From the NCBI RefSeq assembly GCF_029478665.1, contig NZ_JARPQB010000001.1:186001-250000 (forward strand): a DNA stretch of 64,000 nucleotides. The letters are read 5' to 3'. The position numbers and the translations under genes were made by a program. The notes under the pieces were generated by a model. That model did no database searches, was not told the DNA's origin, and was given only the letters and a program-made list of their open reading frames with translations. Below, piece after piece: positions 10,300-20,794 of this stretch. Every line of letters starts with the position of its first letter. Position 1 is the first letter of the stretch. Source of the stretch: Pseudomonas entomophila (GTDB taxonomy: Bacteria > Pseudomonadota > Gammaproteobacteria > Pseudomonadales > Pseudomonadaceae).

Positions 10300-10638
10300 A
10301 TGGGCAATCTGATGTGCGGTATGGGCGAAGGTTCGAGGCAGGGGAGGGGCTCAGGTCGACCCTGCATCGATCCGTTCAAGGCTGATTTCGACATGGCCCA
10401 GGCCGGGCCGGTCTCACGCTCGGTGCGGCTCAACGGCTTTGCCACCTGCCTGCGGCTTGAAGCCGTGTATTGGCGGATTCTGGAGCGGATCGCGGCGGCC
10501 AACCGCTGTTCGGTCAGCACGGTGCTGTCCTATGTGGATCGTGAGGTGCACTTGCGCCACGGCGGGGTGCGGAATTTCAGTGGCCTGGTTCGCGTCATCT
10601 GCGTGGCCTGGCTGCAGGACGCTGCGGATGCGCACTGA
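10300..10638 (+). CDS. Ribbon-helix-helix domain protein (RHH_4 type)
   Basis: A probable 112-residue protein whose C-terminal 75 residues read like the RHH_4 family: RSVRLNGFATCLRLEAVYW is the DNA-binding beta strand and first helix, followed by RILERIAAANRCSVSTVLSYVDRE. Such proteins are small dimeric regulators of unknown targets. The start is uncertain: 10300 has GGAGCGAAGCG upstream and is preferred; 10312 and 10393 are in-frame alternatives, the last giving just the domain. It stands alone between dps and the FmdB-type gene. Confidence 0.75.
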   Translation: MGNLMCGMGEGSRQGRGSGRPCIDPFKADFDMAQAGPVSRSVRLNGFATCLRLEAVYWRILERIAAANRCSVSTVLSYVDREVHLRHGGVRNFSGLVRVICVAWLQDAADAH

Positions 10639-10730
10639 TCGCCAGGCGGGCTGCACGGCTCTGCTTAACCATATATAATCCCGCTCTTTGCTGCCCAGGG
10701 CAGCCTGCGATGTGGTTGACGAGAGACACC

Positions 10731-10952
10731 ATGCCCCTTTACGACTATCAATGTGCATCCTGCGAGCACCGGATGGAGGTGCTGCAGAAGATCAGCGCCG
10801 CGCCGTTGACCGATTGCCCGGCGTGCCAGGCGCCGGCATTGAAGAAGCTGCTGTCGGTCCCCGGCTTTCGCCTGAGCGGCAACGGCTGGTACGAGACCGA
10901 CTTCAAGACTGGGGCCAAGAAGAATCTGGCAGGCGGCGACAAGGCCGACTGA
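10731..10952 (+). CDS. FmdB-family zinc ribbon protein
   Basis: A 73-residue protein starting MPLYDYQC, with paired cysteines Cys8/Cys11 and Cys29/Cys32 that would bind one zinc, as in the FmdB/CxxC_CXXC_SSSS family. Its role is unknown; the family is named for a gene next to formamidase but is widely found beside aspS in Pseudomonas, as here. The start at 10731 follows the family; an ATG 7 codons upstream is less likely. Cotranscription with aspS, 94 nt downstream, is plausible. Confidence 0.93.
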   Translation: MPLYDYQCASCEHRMEVLQKISAAPLTDCPACQAPALKKLLSVPGFRLSGNGWYETDFKTGAKKNLAGGDKAD

Positions 10953-11046
10953 GTTGAATTGCACCCGCCAGGTCTTGCAGTATTAGCCCCTTGGGCGGCC
11001 AAGACCTCCACCGAACACACGAATCACGAGAAGCGAAACCACCATC

Positions 11047-12822
11047 ATGATGCGCAGCCATTATTGCGGCCAACTGAACGAGAGCCTGGACGGCCAGGAA
11101 GTCACCCTTTGCGGCTGGGTCCATCGTCGCCGCGACCACGGCGGGGTGATCTTCCTCGACATCCGTGACCGCGAAGGCATGGCCCAGGTCGTGTTCGACC
11201 CGGATCGCGCCGAAACCTTCGCCGCCGCCGACCGCGTGCGCAGCGAATACGTCGTGCAGATCACCGGCAAGGTACGCAAGCGCCCTGAAGGCGCTGTGAA
11301 TACCAATATGGCCTCCGGTGCCATCGAGATCCTCGGCTACCAGCTGAACGTGCTCAACGAAGCGGAAACCCCGCCGTTCCCGCTGAACGAATACTCCGAC
11401 GTCGGCGAGGAAACCCGCCTGCGCTACCGCTTCATCGACCTGCGTCGCCCAGAAATGGCCGACAAGCTGCGCCTGCGTTCGCGCATCACCAGCAGCATCC
11501 GTCGCTTCCTCGACGAGAACGGCTTCCTCGACGTCGAGACGCCGATCCTCACCCGTGCCACCCCGGAAGGCGCGCGCGACTACCTGGTACCGAGCCGCAC
11601 CCACGCAGGCAGCTTCTTCGCCCTGCCGCAGTCGCCCCAGCTGTTCAAGCAGCTGCTGATGGTCGCTGGCTTCGACCGCTACTACCAGATCGCCAAATGC
11701 TTCCGCGACGAAGACCTGCGTGCCGACCGCCAGCCGGAATTCACCCAGATCGACATCGAGACCAGCTTCCTCGACGAGTCCGAGATCATGGGCCTCACCG
11801 AGAGCATGATCCGCAAGCTGTTCAAGGAAGTCCTGGACCTGGAGTTCGGTGAATTCCCGCACATGACCTTCGAAGAGGCCATGCGCCGCTACGGTTCCGA
11901 CAAGCCGGACCTGCGTATCCCGCTGGAGCTGATCGACGTTGCCGACCAGCTCAAGGATGTCGACTTCAAGGTATTCGCCGGCCCTGCCAACGATCCGAAG
12001 TGCCGCGTCACCGCCCTGCGCCTGCCGGGCGGCGCCAGCATGCCACGCAGCAAGATCGACGAGTACACCAAGTTCGTCGGCATCTACGGTGCCAAGGGCC
12101 TGGCCTACATCAAGGTCAACGAGCGCGCCAAGGGTGTCGAGGGTCTGCAGTCGCCGATCGTCAAGAACATCCCAGAGGCCAACCTCAACAACATCCTCGA
12201 TCGCGTAGGCGCCGTTGATGGCGACATCGTGTTCTTCGGTGCCGACAAGTTCAAGATCGTCAGCGAAGCCCTGGGCGCGCTGCGTATCCGCCTGGGCCAC
12301 GATTTCGAGCTGCTGACCTGCCAGTGGGCGCCGATGTGGGTCGTCGACTTCCCGATGTTCGAAGAGAACGAAGACGGCAGCTTCACCGCGCTGCACCACC
12401 CGTTCACCGCGCCGAAGTGCAGCCCCGAAGAGCTGGAGGCCAACCCGGCCACCGCACTGTCGCGTGCCTACGACATGGTCCTGAACGGCACCGAGCTGGG
12501 TGGCGGTTCGATTCGTATCCACCGCAAAGAGATGCAACAGGCGGTGTTCCGCCTGCTGGGTATCGAGGCGGCTGAACAGGAAGAGAAGTTCGGCTTCCTG
12601 CTCGACGCCCTGAAGTTCGGCGCACCGCCTCACGGTGGCCTGGCCTTCGGCCTGGACCGCCTGGTCATGCTGATGACCGGCGCCCAGTCGATCCGTGAAG
12701 TGATCGCCTTCCCGAAAACCCAGAGCGCCGCCTGCGTCATGACCCAGGCCCCGGGCATGGTCGACGCCAAGGCCCTGCGCGAACTGCACATCCGTCTGCG
12801 CGAGCAGACCAAGGTCGAGTGA
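11047..12822 (+). CDS. aspS: Aspartate--tRNA(Asp/Asn) ligase
   Basis: A 591-residue class IIb synthetase: N-terminal OB-fold anticodon domain (starting around [24 protein letters not shown]), catalytic domain with motif 2 ([18 protein letters not shown]), a bacterial GAD insertion domain, and motif 3 ([15 protein letters not shown]). In Pseudomonas this enzyme is known to be non-discriminating, charging both tRNA-Asp and tRNA-Asn with aspartate for later amidation by GatCAB. Two adjacent ATG codons open the gene; the first is used. It ends before two hairpins and is followed by yebC. Confidence 0.97.
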   Translation: MMRSHYCGQLNESLDGQEVTLCGWVHRRRDHGGVIFLDIRDREGMAQVVFDPDRAETFAAADRVRSEYVVQITGKVRKRPEGAVNTNMASGAIEILGYQLNVLNEAETPPFPLNEYSDVGEETRLRYRFIDLRRPEMADKLRLRSRITSSIRRFLDENGFLDVETPILTRATPEGARDYLVPSRTHAGSFFALPQSPQLFKQLLMVAGFDRYYQIAKCFRDEDLRADRQPEFTQIDIETSFLDESEIMGLTESMIRKLFKEVLDLEFGEFPHMTFEEAMRRYGSDKPDLRIPLELIDVADQLKDVDFKVFAGPANDPKCRVTALRLPGGASMPRSKIDEYTKFVGIYGAKGLAYIKVNERAKGVEGLQSPIVKNIPEANLNNILDRVGAVDGDIVFFGADKFKIVSEALGALRIRLGHDFELLTCQWAPMWVVDFPMFEENEDGSFTALHHPFTAPKCSPEELEANPATALSRAYDMVLNGTELGGGSIRIHRKEMQQAVFRLLGIEAAEQEEKFGFLLDALKFGAPPHGGLAFGLDRLVMLMTGAQSIREVIAFPKTQSAACVMTQAPGMVDAKALRELHIRLREQTKVE

Positions 12823-12828
12823 TCGACC

Positions 12829-12901
12829 GGGGCACCCTGGTAGCGGGGTGCCCCCGCGCTGATGCGCAGGATTTTTCGCGTTCCGCCCTTCGGGGCGGAA
12901 C
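12829..12901 (+). terminator. Tandem hairpins after aspS
   Basis: Two hairpins follow the stop: GGGGCACCC/GGGTGCCCC (12829-12854) and GTTCCGCCC/GGGCGGAAC with a TTCG tetraloop (12880-12901) followed by CTGTTTCTGTT. The second looks like an attenuating or full terminator ahead of yebC. Confidence 0.65.
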
Positions 12902-12931
12902 CTGTTTCTGTTACAAGGATTTGGAGTCGTT

Positions 12932-13684
12932 ATGGCCGGTCATTCCAAGTGGGCGAACATCAAGCACCGCAAAGAACGCCAGGATGCCAAGAGAGGCAAG
13001 ATCTTCACCAAGTGGATCCGTGAACTGACCGTCGCGGCCAAGCAGGGTGGTGCTGATCCGGCCTCCAACCCGCGTCTGCGCCTGGCCCTGGACAAGGCGC
13101 TGGGTGCGAACATGAGTCGCGACATCATCGATCGCGCGGTGGCTCGCGGTGCTGGCACCAACGAAAGCGACAACGTCGAAGAGCTGAGCTACGAAGGTTA
13201 CGGCCCGGGCGGCGTGGCGATCATGGTCGAAGCCATGACCGACAACCGTAACCGTACCGCAGCGGCCGTTCGCCACGCTTTTTCCAAATGCGGCGGTAAC
13301 CTGGGCACCGACGGTTCGGTGGCCTACCTGTTCGAGCGCAAGGGGCAGATCAGCTTCGCCGCCGAATTGAAGGTGGAAGAAGATGCCCTGATGGATGCGG
13401 CTCTGGAGGCCGGCGCCGACGATGTGGTGAGCAACGACGACGGCTCCTTTGATGTGTTCACCTCGTTCAACAGCTTCTATGCCGTGCGTAATGCGCTGGA
13501 AGAGGCCGGCTTCAAGGCTTCTGACGCTGAAATCGTCATGCAGCCGACCACCAGTGCCGAGCTGGATCAGGAGGGCGCCGAGAAGGTGCTCAAGCTGATC
13601 GATATGCTCGAGGACCTGGATGACGTGCAGAACGTCTATTCCAACGCGCAGATCTCCGACGAGATCATGGAAGCGCTGGGCTAA
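12932..13684 (+). CDS. yebC: YebC/PmpR-family protein
   Basis: A 250-residue protein with the family start [27 protein letters not shown] and full-length three-domain organisation. Family members act as DNA-binding regulators (PmpR represses quorum-sensing genes in P. aeruginosa) and, by more recent work, some relieve ribosome stalling at proline-rich codons; which role applies here cannot be read from the sequence. Its place between aspS and ruvCAB is conserved widely in proteobacteria. AAGGA precedes the ATG. Confidence 0.96.
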   Translation: MAGHSKWANIKHRKERQDAKRGKIFTKWIRELTVAAKQGGADPASNPRLRLALDKALGANMSRDIIDRAVARGAGTNESDNVEELSYEGYGPGGVAIMVEAMTDNRNRTAAAVRHAFSKCGGNLGTDGSVAYLFERKGQISFAAELKVEEDALMDAALEAGADDVVSNDDGSFDVFTSFNSFYAVRNALEEAGFKASDAEIVMQPTTSAELDQEGAEKVLKLIDMLEDLDDVQNVYSNAQISDEIMEALG

Positions 13685-13702
13685 GGTTGTCGTTAACCTA
13701 GA

Positions 13703-13799
13703 CGGCCTTTTCGCGGGCAAGCCCGCTCCCCCAGGCGAGTCGCTGCTCTGAGGAGTGGTGGGAACCTGCGGGAGCGGGCTTGCCCGTGAATAGGCCGGT
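13703..13799. repeat. Paired REP elements (yebC-ruvC)
   Basis: Two inverted copies of a REP palindrome, core TCGCGGGCAAGCCCGCTCC, separated by about 40 nt. Belongs to the family with a GCGGGCTTGCCCGC core. Confidence 0.85.
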
Positions 13800-13826
13800 A
13801 AAGATTGCACTTGTATCGCAGGCGTT

Positions 13827-14351
13827 ATGACTCTGATTCTTGGTATCGACCCCGGTTCGCGCATCACGGGCTTCGGCGTTGTCCGCCAAACTGCCCGTGG
13901 GTGCGAATATGTGGCCTCGGGCTGCATCCGTACCGGCGGCGGTGAGCTGCATGAGCGTCTGCAGATCGTCTTCCGTGGCGTGAGCGAAATCATCCGCCAG
14001 CACGGCCCCGTGACCATGGGCATCGAGCGGGTGTTCATGGCGCGCAACGCGGATTCGGCACTCAAGCTCGGCCAGGCGCGTGGCGCGGCGATCGTCGCCG
14101 CCGCCGAGGCCGGCCTGGAAATCGCGGAATACACGGCCAGCCAGGTCAAGCAGGCCGTGGCCGGCACCGGTGGCGCCAACAAGGAGCAGGTGATGATGAT
14201 GGTGATGCACCTGCTCAAGCTGACGCAAAAGCCGCAGATCGACGCTTCCGACGCCCTGGCCATCGCCCTGTGCCATGCCCACACCCGTTCCAGCCTGATT
14301 CCCCATGGGCTGGCGACTGCGCGGCGGCGCGGCGGGCGCTTGCGTCTGTAA
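13827..14351 (+). CDS. ruvC: Crossover junction endodeoxyribonuclease RuvC
   Basis: A 174-residue Holliday-junction resolvase with RNase H fold. The acidic active-site residues are visible in GIDPGSR (Asp7), GIERVFM, and [12 protein letters not shown] near the C-terminus. It opens the ruvCAB recombination repair unit. A short gap of 108 nt with the ruvA Shine-Dalgarno follows. No LexA box was seen upstream. Confidence 0.97.
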   Translation: MTLILGIDPGSRITGFGVVRQTARGCEYVASGCIRTGGGELHERLQIVFRGVSEIIRQHGPVTMGIERVFMARNADSALKLGQARGAAIVAAAEAGLEIAEYTASQVKQAVAGTGGANKEQVMMMVMHLLKLTQKPQIDASDALAIALCHAHTRSSLIPHGLATARRRGGRLRL

Positions 14352-14459
14352 CCGCTTCATGCGCTGATACACATTTTGTCCGGGTGGCACCCTCACCTGG
14401 CGCATTTGCTGATAGGGTGGACCGGTTTTCGACCGGCGCCCGAGAGGAAGGATCGGAAC

Positions 14460-15077
14460 GTGATTGGACGTTTGCGCGGCACCCTGGCGGAGAAACAGCC
14501 GCCGCACCTGATTATCGACGTGAATGGCGTGGGCTACGAGCTGGAAGTGCCGATGACCACCCTGTACCGCCTGCCCAAGGTCGGCGAGCCAGTGACCGTA
14601 CACACCCACCTGGTGGTGCGTGAAGACGCCCACCTGCTCTATGGCTTCGCGGAAAAGCGCGAGCGCGAGCTGTTTCGCGAGCTGATCCGCCTGAATGGCG
14701 TGGGGCCGAAGCTGGCGCTGGCGCTGATGTCCGGCCTCGAAGTGGACGAACTGGTGCGCTGCGTGCAGGCCCAGGACGCCTCGGTCCTGGTGCGCGTGCC
14801 GGGTGTCGGCAAAAAAACCGCCGAGCGCCTGCTGGTCGAGCTCAAGGACCGCTTCAAGGCGTGGGAAACCTCCCCGGCGATGTTCACCCTGGTCTCCGAC
14901 GGTCCGCTGCCGGTGGCCAGTGAGTCCTCGGCAGAGGCCGATGCGGTCAGTGCCCTGGTCTCCCTGGGCTACAAGCCGCAGGAAGCGAGCAAGGCGATCG
15001 CCGCGATCAAGGACAAGGCCGGTCTGAGCAGCGAGGAACTGATCCGTCGCAGCCTTAAAGGGATGATTACCAAGTGA
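14460..15077 (+). CDS. ruvA: Holliday junction branch migration protein RuvA
   Basis: A 205-residue protein starting [27 protein letters not shown] from a GTG codon with AGGAAGG 9 nt upstream. It has the OB-fold domain, a double helix-hairpin-helix region ([15 protein letters not shown] and [19 protein letters not shown]) and the C-terminal three-helix domain that regulates RuvB ([19 protein letters not shown]). An upstream in-frame ATG at 14376 is not supported by family length. Its stop overlaps the ruvB GTG start by 4 nt. Confidence 0.97.
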   Translation: MIGRLRGTLAEKQPPHLIIDVNGVGYELEVPMTTLYRLPKVGEPVTVHTHLVVREDAHLLYGFAEKRERELFRELIRLNGVGPKLALALMSGLEVDELVRCVQAQDASVLVRVPGVGKKTAERLLVELKDRFKAWETSPAMFTLVSDGPLPVASESSAEADAVSALVSLGYKPQEASKAIAAIKDKAGLSSEELIRRSLKGMITK

Positions 15078-16120
15078 TCGAAACCGACCGCCTGATCGCC
15101 GCCAGCGGCCGCGACCGTGAAGAAGTCCAGGACCGTGCGATCCGCCCGCTGCGCCTGGACGAGTACATCGGCCAGCCGGTGGTGCGCGAGCAGATGGCAC
15201 TGTTCATCCAGGCCGCGCGCGGGCGCAACGAGTCCCTCGACCACACCCTGATCTTCGGTCCGCCGGGCCTGGGCAAGACCACCCTGGCCAACATCATCGC
15301 CCAGGAGATGGGCGTGTCGGTCAAGAGCACCTCGGGCCCGATCCTCGAGCGCCCCGGCGACCTCGCGGCGATGCTGACCAACCTCGAACCTCATGACGTG
15401 CTGTTCATCGACGAGATTCACCGGTTGTCGCCAGTGGTGGAAGAGGTGCTCTATCCGGCGATGGAGGACTTCCAGCTGGACATCATGATCGGCGAAGGCC
15501 CCGCCGCGCGCTCGATCAAGCTCGACCTGCCGCCGTTCACCCTGGTTGGCGCCACCACCCGTGCCGGCATGCTGACCAACCCGCTGCGCGACCGTTTCGG
15601 TATCGTCCAGCGCCTGGAGTTCTACAGCAACAAGGACCTGGCCACCATCGTCAGCCGTTCGGCTGGTATTCTCGGTCTGCCGATGGACGACAAGGGCGCC
15701 TTCGAGATCGCCCGGCGGGCGCGGGGCACGCCACGGATCGCCAACCGTCTGCTGCGGCGGGTGCGCGACTACGCCGAAGTACGTGGCAAGGGCGAGATCA
15801 CCAAGGCCGTCGCCGACATGGCGCTGAACCTGCTGGATGTTGACGAGCGTGGCTTCGATCACTCCGACCGGCGTCTGCTGCTGACCATGATCGAGAAGTT
15901 CGACGGCGGTCCGGTGGGGCTCGACAACATTGCCGCAGCGATCGGCGAAGAGCGCCACACCATCGAGGACGTGCTCGAGCCCTATCTGATCCAGCAGGGC
16001 TACATCATGCGCACCCCGCGGGGTCGCGTGGTCACCCGGCATGCCTACCTGCATTTCGGCCTGAATATTCCCGGGCGCTTCTGCGAAGGTGGCGAATATG
16101 CCGCCCAAGACGACGAATGA
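15074..16120 (+). CDS. ruvB: Holliday junction ATP-dependent helicase RuvB
   Basis: A 348-residue AAA+ motor that drives branch migration with RuvA. Walker A is GPPGLGKTT, Walker [10 protein letters not shown], sensor 1 GATTRAG; the C-terminal winged helix contains [33 protein letters not shown]. Starts at GTG overlapping the ruvA stop (GTGA), indicating translational coupling. Confidence 0.97.
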   Translation: MIETDRLIAASGRDREEVQDRAIRPLRLDEYIGQPVVREQMALFIQAARGRNESLDHTLIFGPPGLGKTTLANIIAQEMGVSVKSTSGPILERPGDLAAMLTNLEPHDVLFIDEIHRLSPVVEEVLYPAMEDFQLDIMIGEGPAARSIKLDLPPFTLVGATTRAGMLTNPLRDRFGIVQRLEFYSNKDLATIVSRSAGILGLPMDDKGAFEIARRARGTPRIANRLLRRVRDYAEVRGKGEITKAVADMALNLLDVDERGFDHSDRRLLLTMIEKFDGGPVGLDNIAAAIGEERHTIEDVLEPYLIQQGYIMRTPRGRVVTRHAYLHFGLNIPGRFCEGGEYAAQDDE

Positions 16121-16245
16121 CAGATCGAATCGGGATTTTCATGGTCCTACCGCTGGCATGTGCACGGCGAACTGGCAATACGACATTATCGATGCAAAAA
16201 CAGTTGCCGGGGCGGATTGGCAAGCACAGGAGTAAGCACTAGAGT

Positions 16246-16698
16246 ATGCGCGCGCAAAATGGGCTGGAATCGTTCGCACACCGCTGTCGCGTCTATTACG
16301 AGGATACCGACGCGGGTGGCGTGGTGTATTACGTCAACTACCTCAAGTTCATGGAGCGTGCGCGCACCGAGCGTCTGCGTCACCTGGGCTTCTCCCAGGT
16401 GCAACTGGCCGGTGAAAATCTACTGTTCGTGGTCCATTCCAGCGAAGCGCGCTACCACGCGCCGGCGCGGCTGGACGATGAGCTGCGGGTAACCGCGCAA
16501 GTACTTGAATTGAATCGCGCCAGCCTGCGCTTCGTGCAGCAGGTCTGGCGGGAAAAAGATGCAACGCTGCTCTGCGAGGGGCAGTTCCTGGTGGCCGCCG
16601 TGCGTGCCGACACCTTCAAACCCCGGGCCATTCCCCCAGCGCTGCGCGATGCGTTCCTGGCGGATGGTGCGGGTACTCAATCCAACGCAGGAGAATAA
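16246..16698 (+). CDS. ybgC: Tol-Pal system-associated acyl-CoA thioesterase
   Basis: A 150-residue hot-dog fold thioesterase. The family motif [26 protein letters not shown] carries the catalytic Asp22. It hydrolyses acyl-CoA (short or hydroxy-acyl) and is the conserved first gene of the tol-pal operon, linking phospholipid metabolism to the envelope complex. tolQ begins 2 nt after its stop. Confidence 0.96.
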   Translation: MRAQNGLESFAHRCRVYYEDTDAGGVVYYVNYLKFMERARTERLRHLGFSQVQLAGENLLFVVHSSEARYHAPARLDDELRVTAQVLELNRASLRFVQQVWREKDATLLCEGQFLVAAVRADTFKPRAIPPALRDAFLADGAGTQSNAGE

Positions 16699-16700
16699 GC

Positions 16701-17396
16701 GTGGAAGCAAACGTCGTCGACCATACCTCCATGTGGAGCCTGGTCGCCAATGCCAGTGTCGTGGTTCAGCTGGTAATGCTCACCCTGGTGGCCGCCTCGG
16801 TAACGTCCTGGATCATGATCTTCCAGCGCAGCACCATGCTGCGCGCCGGTCGTCGTGCGCTGGACGCCTTCGAAGAGCGCTTCTGGTCGGGCATCGACCT
16901 GTCGAAGCTGTATCGCCAGGCGGGCAGCAATCCGGATCCGGACTCGGGCGTCGAGCAGGTATTCCGTGCCGGCTTCAAGGAATTCTCGCGCCTGCGCCAG
17001 CAACCGGGTGTCGACCCGGACGCGGTGATGGAAGGTGTCGGCCGTGCCATGCGCGTCGCCATCTCCCGTGAGGAAGAAAAACTCGAGCAGAGCCTGCCGT
17101 TCCTCGCCACCGTCGGTTCCACCAGCCCGTACATCGGCCTGTTCGGTACCGTCTGGGGCATCATGAACTCCTTCCGCGGCCTGGCCAGCGCCCAGCAGGC
17201 CACCCTGGCCACCGTGGCTCCCGGCATTGCCGAGGCCCTGGTCGCCACCGCGATCGGCCTGTTCGCCGCGATTCCGGCGGTCATCGCCTACAACCGCTTT
17301 GCCGCGCGCAGTGAAGTACTGATCGGCCGCTACTACACCTTCGCCGATGAGTTCCAGGCGATCCTGCACCGTAAAGTACACACCAGCGAAGAGTGA
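16701..17396 (+). CDS. tolQ: Tol-Pal system protein TolQ
   Basis: A 231-residue inner membrane protein with three transmembrane helices, homologous to ExbB and MotA, forming the proton channel with TolR. The helices are visible near residues 15-35 and in two long hydrophobic stretches from about residue 130 (VGSTSPYIGLFGTVWGIMNSF, and ALVATAIGLFAAIPAVIAYN). Start is GTG at 16701, preceded by AGGAG at a spacing of 7. Tightly packed in the operon between ybgC and tolR. Confidence 0.96.
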   Translation: MEANVVDHTSMWSLVANASVVVQLVMLTLVAASVTSWIMIFQRSTMLRAGRRALDAFEERFWSGIDLSKLYRQAGSNPDPDSGVEQVFRAGFKEFSRLRQQPGVDPDAVMEGVGRAMRVAISREEEKLEQSLPFLATVGSTSPYIGLFGTVWGIMNSFRGLASAQQATLATVAPGIAEALVATAIGLFAAIPAVIAYNRFAARSEVLIGRYYTFADEFQAILHRKVHTSEE

Positions 17397-17410
17397 TCAG
17401 GTAGAAACCC

Positions 17411-17863
17411 ATGGCCCGAGTTCGCCACAAACGCAAGCCGGTCGCCGAGATGAACGTGGTGCCCTACATCGACGTGATGTTGGTGCTGCTGGTCATCTTC
17501 ATGGTGACCGCCCCCATGCTCAACCAGGGCGTGAAGGTGGATCTGCCCAAGGTTTCCAGCGAAGCCCTGCCGCAGGACAACAACGTCCAGGTTCTGACTA
17601 TCTCGATCAAGGCCGACAAGACTTACTACTGGAACCTCGGTAGCGAAGTCGACACCGACAAGCAGATGGACAAGGCCATGACCCTGCCGGAAATGACCGG
17701 TGCGGTGACAAAGATCATCGCCGCTGGTCGCGACCAGGGCAAACAGACCCAGGTCTTCATTCGTGGTGACAAGGCCGTCGACTATGGCGCGGTCATGGGC
17801 GCCATGGGTGGGTTGCAGAAGGCCGGTGTCGGTAACGTTGGCCTGATTACCGAGGCGCCCTGA
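17411..17863 (+). CDS. tolR: Tol-Pal system protein TolR
   Basis: A 150-residue protein with a short basic N-terminus, a single transmembrane helix (YIDVMLVLLVIFMVTAPML) and a periplasmic domain. Asp21 in the helix is the conserved proton-pathway residue of ExbD/TolR proteins. Its final base overlaps the tolA start. Confidence 0.96.
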   Translation: MARVRHKRKPVAEMNVVPYIDVMLVLLVIFMVTAPMLNQGVKVDLPKVSSEALPQDNNVQVLTISIKADKTYYWNLGSEVDTDKQMDKAMTLPEMTGAVTKIIAAGRDQGKQTQVFIRGDKAVDYGAVMGAMGGLQKAGVGNVGLITEAP

Positions 17864-18939
17864 TGCAGCAGCGAGAGCCATCCGCCTCGGAAAGCTACTT
17901 CTGGCCCAGTGTCTGGGCCATTGGCCTGCACGTGCTGGTGTTCGGCATGCTGTTCGTCAGCTTTGCCATGACGCCCGAGCTGCCGCCGTCCAAGCCTATC
18001 GTCCAGGCCACGCTCTACCAGCTCAAGTCGAAGAGCCAGGCGACCACCCAGACCAATCAGAAGATTGCCGGGGAAGCGAAGAAAACCGCATCGCGCCAGA
18101 CCGAGGTCGAGCAGCTGGAGCAGAAGAAGATCGAGCAGGAGGCCGTGAAGGCCGCGGAACAAAAGAAAGCCGACGCCGCTCAAAAAGCTGAGGAGGCCCG
18201 CGAGGCCGCCGAAGCGAAGAAAGCAGAGGAAGCCGCCAAGGCCGCCGAGCAGAAGAAAGCCGCTGAAGCGAAGAAAGCCGAAGAAGCGAAGAAGGCCGCT
18301 GAGAAGCAACAGGCCGACATCGCCAAAAAGAAGGCTGAGGAAGAGGCCAAGAAGCAGGCCGAAGAAGAAGCCAAGAAAGAAGCTGCGGAAGAGGCGAAGA
18401 AGAAAGCCGCCGAAGACGCGAAGAAAAAAGCAGCCGAGGACGCCAAGAAGAAAGCGGCAGCCGAGGACGCGAAGAAAAAGGCAGCTGAAGAGGCCAAGAA
18501 AAAGGCCGCTGCAGACGCCCAGAAGAAAAAGGCACAGGAAGCGGCCCGCAAGGCGGCGGAAGACAAGAAAGCCCAGGCATTGGCCGAGCTGCTGTCCGAC
18601 ACCACCGAGCGGCAGCAGGCGCTGGCCGACGAGCAGGGTGACCAGGTGGCCGGCGACTTCGACGACCTGATCCGCATGCGCGCGGCCGAGGGCTGGGCGC
18701 GTCCGCCATCTGCGCGCAAGGGCATGACGGTAGTTCTGCAGATCAACATGTTGCCGGACGGCACCGTCACCAATGTGAGCGTGGCCAAGTCCAGTGGCGA
18801 CGGCCCGTTCGACAGCTCGGCGGTGGCCGCAGTGAAGAACATTGGTCGGTTGACCGAGATGCAGGGCTTGAAGCCGAGCGATTTCAATCCATATCGTTCA
18901 TTCAAGATGACATTTACACCTGAGGATCTAGCGTTGTGA
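17863..18939 (+). CDS. tolA: Cell envelope integrity protein TolA
   Basis: A 358-residue protein that spans the periplasm and transmits TolQR proton-motive energy to TolB-Pal during outer membrane constriction. One transmembrane helix lies near residues 15-35. Domain II (about 70-240) is a long low-complexity helix of Ala, Lys and Glu built from repeated [12 protein letters not shown] units; domain III (about 250-358) is the globular part, with [35 protein letters not shown]. Overlaps tolR by 1 nt and tolB by 4 nt. Confidence 0.96.
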   Translation: MQQREPSASESYFWPSVWAIGLHVLVFGMLFVSFAMTPELPPSKPIVQATLYQLKSKSQATTQTNQKIAGEAKKTASRQTEVEQLEQKKIEQEAVKAAEQKKADAAQKAEEAREAAEAKKAEEAAKAAEQKKAAEAKKAEEAKKAAEKQQADIAKKKAEEEAKKQAEEEAKKEAAEEAKKKAAEDAKKKAAEDAKKKAAAEDAKKKAAEEAKKKAAADAQKKKAQEAARKAAEDKKAQALAELLSDTTERQQALADEQGDQVAGDFDDLIRMRAAEGWARPPSARKGMTVVLQINMLPDGTVTNVSVAKSSGDGPFDSSAVAAVKNIGRLTEMQGLKPSDFNPYRSFKMTFTPEDLAL

Positions 18940-20237
18940 TTAAACGTCTGAGAGGACTCCTGGTCTTGCTCTGCTGCGTGGCAGGCATGGCCATGGCAGA
19001 GGAAAAGAACATCCTGGTCACCAGCGGTAGCGACCGGGCCACCCCCATCGCGGTAGTGCCGTTCGGCGTGCAGGGCGGTAGCGTGCTGCCGGAAGACATG
19101 GCTGACATCATCAGCAACGACCTGCGTAACTCCGGTTACTACGGGCCGATCCCGCGGCAGAACATGATCAGCCTGCCAACCCAGGCCAGCGAAGTGATCT
19201 TCCGTGACTGGAAAGCGCTGGGCGCGCAGTACGTGATGGTCGGCAGCATCGTGCCGTCCGGCGGCCGCCTGCAGGTGAGCTACGCCCTGTTCAACGTCGC
19301 CACCGAGCAGCAAGTGCTGACCGGCAGCGTCGCTGGTGGCGTCGACCAGTTGCGCGACATGGCGCACTACATCGCCGACCAGTCGTTCGAGAAGCTCACC
19401 GGCATCAAGGGCGCTTTCTCCACCCGCATGCTGTACGTGACCGCCGAACGATTCTCGACCAACAACACCCGCTACACCCTGCAGCGTTCGGACTACGACG
19501 GTGCCCGTGCAGTGACCCTGCTGCAGTCGCGTGAGCCGATCCTGTCGCCACGCTTCGCACCGGATGGCAAGCGGATCGCCTATGTCTCGTTCGAGCAGAA
19601 GCGCCCGCGCATCTTCGTCCAGCACATCGACACCGGTCGCCGCGAGCAGGTCACCAACTTCGAAGGCCTGAACGGTGCGCCGGCCTGGTCGCCTGACGGT
19701 ACCCGCCTGGCGTTCGTGCTGTCCAAGGACGGCAACCCGGACATCTATGTGATGAACGTGGCCTCGCGCCAGATCAGCCGTGTCACCGCGGGCCCGGGTA
19801 TCAATACCGAGCCGTTCTGGGGCAAGGATGGCAACACCCTGTACTTCACTTCCGACCGTGGCGGCAAGCCGCAGATCTACAAGCAGTCGGTCAGCGGTGG
19901 TGGTGCCGAGCGTGTGACGTTCGTGGGTAACTACAACGCCAACCCGAAACTGTCGGCGGATGAAAAGACCTTGGTGATGATCCATCGCCAGCAGGGTTTC
20001 ACCAACTTCAAGGTGGCGGCCCAGGACTTGCAGCGCGGAAGTGTAAAGATTCTCACCGAGACCAGTCTTGATGAGTCTCCCACTGTTGCGCCAAACGGCA
20101 CCATGCTAATCTACGCCACCCGCCAGCAGGGCCGGGGAGTCTTGATGCTCGTGTCGCTTAATGGCCGCGTGAGGCTCCCACTTCCTACCGCTCAAGGTGA
20201 AGTCAGAGAACCGTCCTGGTCCCCTTACCTGAACTGA
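18936..20237 (+). CDS. tolB: Tol-Pal system protein TolB
   Basis: A 433-residue periplasmic protein starting at GTG inside the tolA stop (GTGA overlap). Signal peptide ends at AMA (residue 21). An N-terminal alpha/beta domain is followed by a six-bladed beta-propeller with repeats such as [17 protein letters not shown] and [27 protein letters not shown]. The mature N-terminal segment [10 protein letters not shown] would carry the TolA-binding box. Confidence 0.97.
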   Translation: MIKRLRGLLVLLCCVAGMAMAEEKNILVTSGSDRATPIAVVPFGVQGGSVLPEDMADIISNDLRNSGYYGPIPRQNMISLPTQASEVIFRDWKALGAQYVMVGSIVPSGGRLQVSYALFNVATEQQVLTGSVAGGVDQLRDMAHYIADQSFEKLTGIKGAFSTRMLYVTAERFSTNNTRYTLQRSDYDGARAVTLLQSREPILSPRFAPDGKRIAYVSFEQKRPRIFVQHIDTGRREQVTNFEGLNGAPAWSPDGTRLAFVLSKDGNPDIYVMNVASRQISRVTAGPGINTEPFWGKDGNTLYFTSDRGGKPQIYKQSVSGGGAERVTFVGNYNANPKLSADEKTLVMIHRQQGFTNFKVAAQDLQRGSVKILTETSLDESPTVAPNGTMLIYATRQQGRGVLMLVSLNGRVRLPLPTAQGEVREPSWSPYLN

Positions 20238-20290
20238 TTGCGGCGTAATACTTTTGCTTAACACACTGGGGTTTCATTAGGAGTTTCACG

Positions 20291-20788
20291 ATGGAAATGC
20301 TGAAGTTTGGTAAATTCGCTGCGCTGGCTCTGGCCATGGCTGTAGCTGTAGGTTGCTCCTCGAAAGGCGGTGACAACGCTGGTGAAGGCGCTGTTGATCC
20401 GAACGCTGGCTACGGTGCCAACACTGGCGCTGTTGACGGTTCCCTGAGCGAAGAAGCCGCCCTGCGCGCAATCACCACCTTCTACTTCGAATACGACAGC
20501 TCGGACCTGAAGCCAGAAGCCATGCGCGCTCTGGACGTTCACGCCAAGGACCTGAAGTCCAACGGCAACCGCGTTGTTCTGGAAGGCAACACCGACGAGC
20601 GCGGCACCCGCGAGTACAACATGGCTCTGGGTGAGCGTCGTGCCAAGGCCGTTCAACGCTACCTGGTTCTGCAGGGCGTTTCCCCTGCTCAGCTGGAACT
20701 GGTTTCCTACGGCGAAGAGCGTCCAGTTGCCACCGGTAACGACGAGCAGTCCTGGGCTCAAAACCGTCGCGTAGAACTGCGTAAGTAA
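20291..20788 (+). CDS. pal: Peptidoglycan-associated lipoprotein Pal
   Basis: A 165-residue outer-membrane lipoprotein. Lipobox AVGC with Cys22; the C-terminal OmpA-like domain carries the peptidoglycan-binding region [22 protein letters not shown] and ends [20 protein letters not shown]. Preceded by AGGAG at 20280-20284, with 53 nt separating it from tolB. Confidence 0.97.
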   Translation: MEMLKFGKFAALALAMAVAVGCSSKGGDNAGEGAVDPNAGYGANTGAVDGSLSEEAALRAITTFYFEYDSSDLKPEAMRALDVHAKDLKSNGNRVVLEGNTDERGTREYNMALGERRAKAVQRYLVLQGVSPAQLELVSYGEERPVATGNDEQSWAQNRRVELRK

Positions 20789-20794
20789 GTTCTT

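Noticed and set aside
18070..18600. TolA alanine/lysine repeats as a foreign low-complexity insert
   Set aside because: This is the normal helical domain II of TolA.
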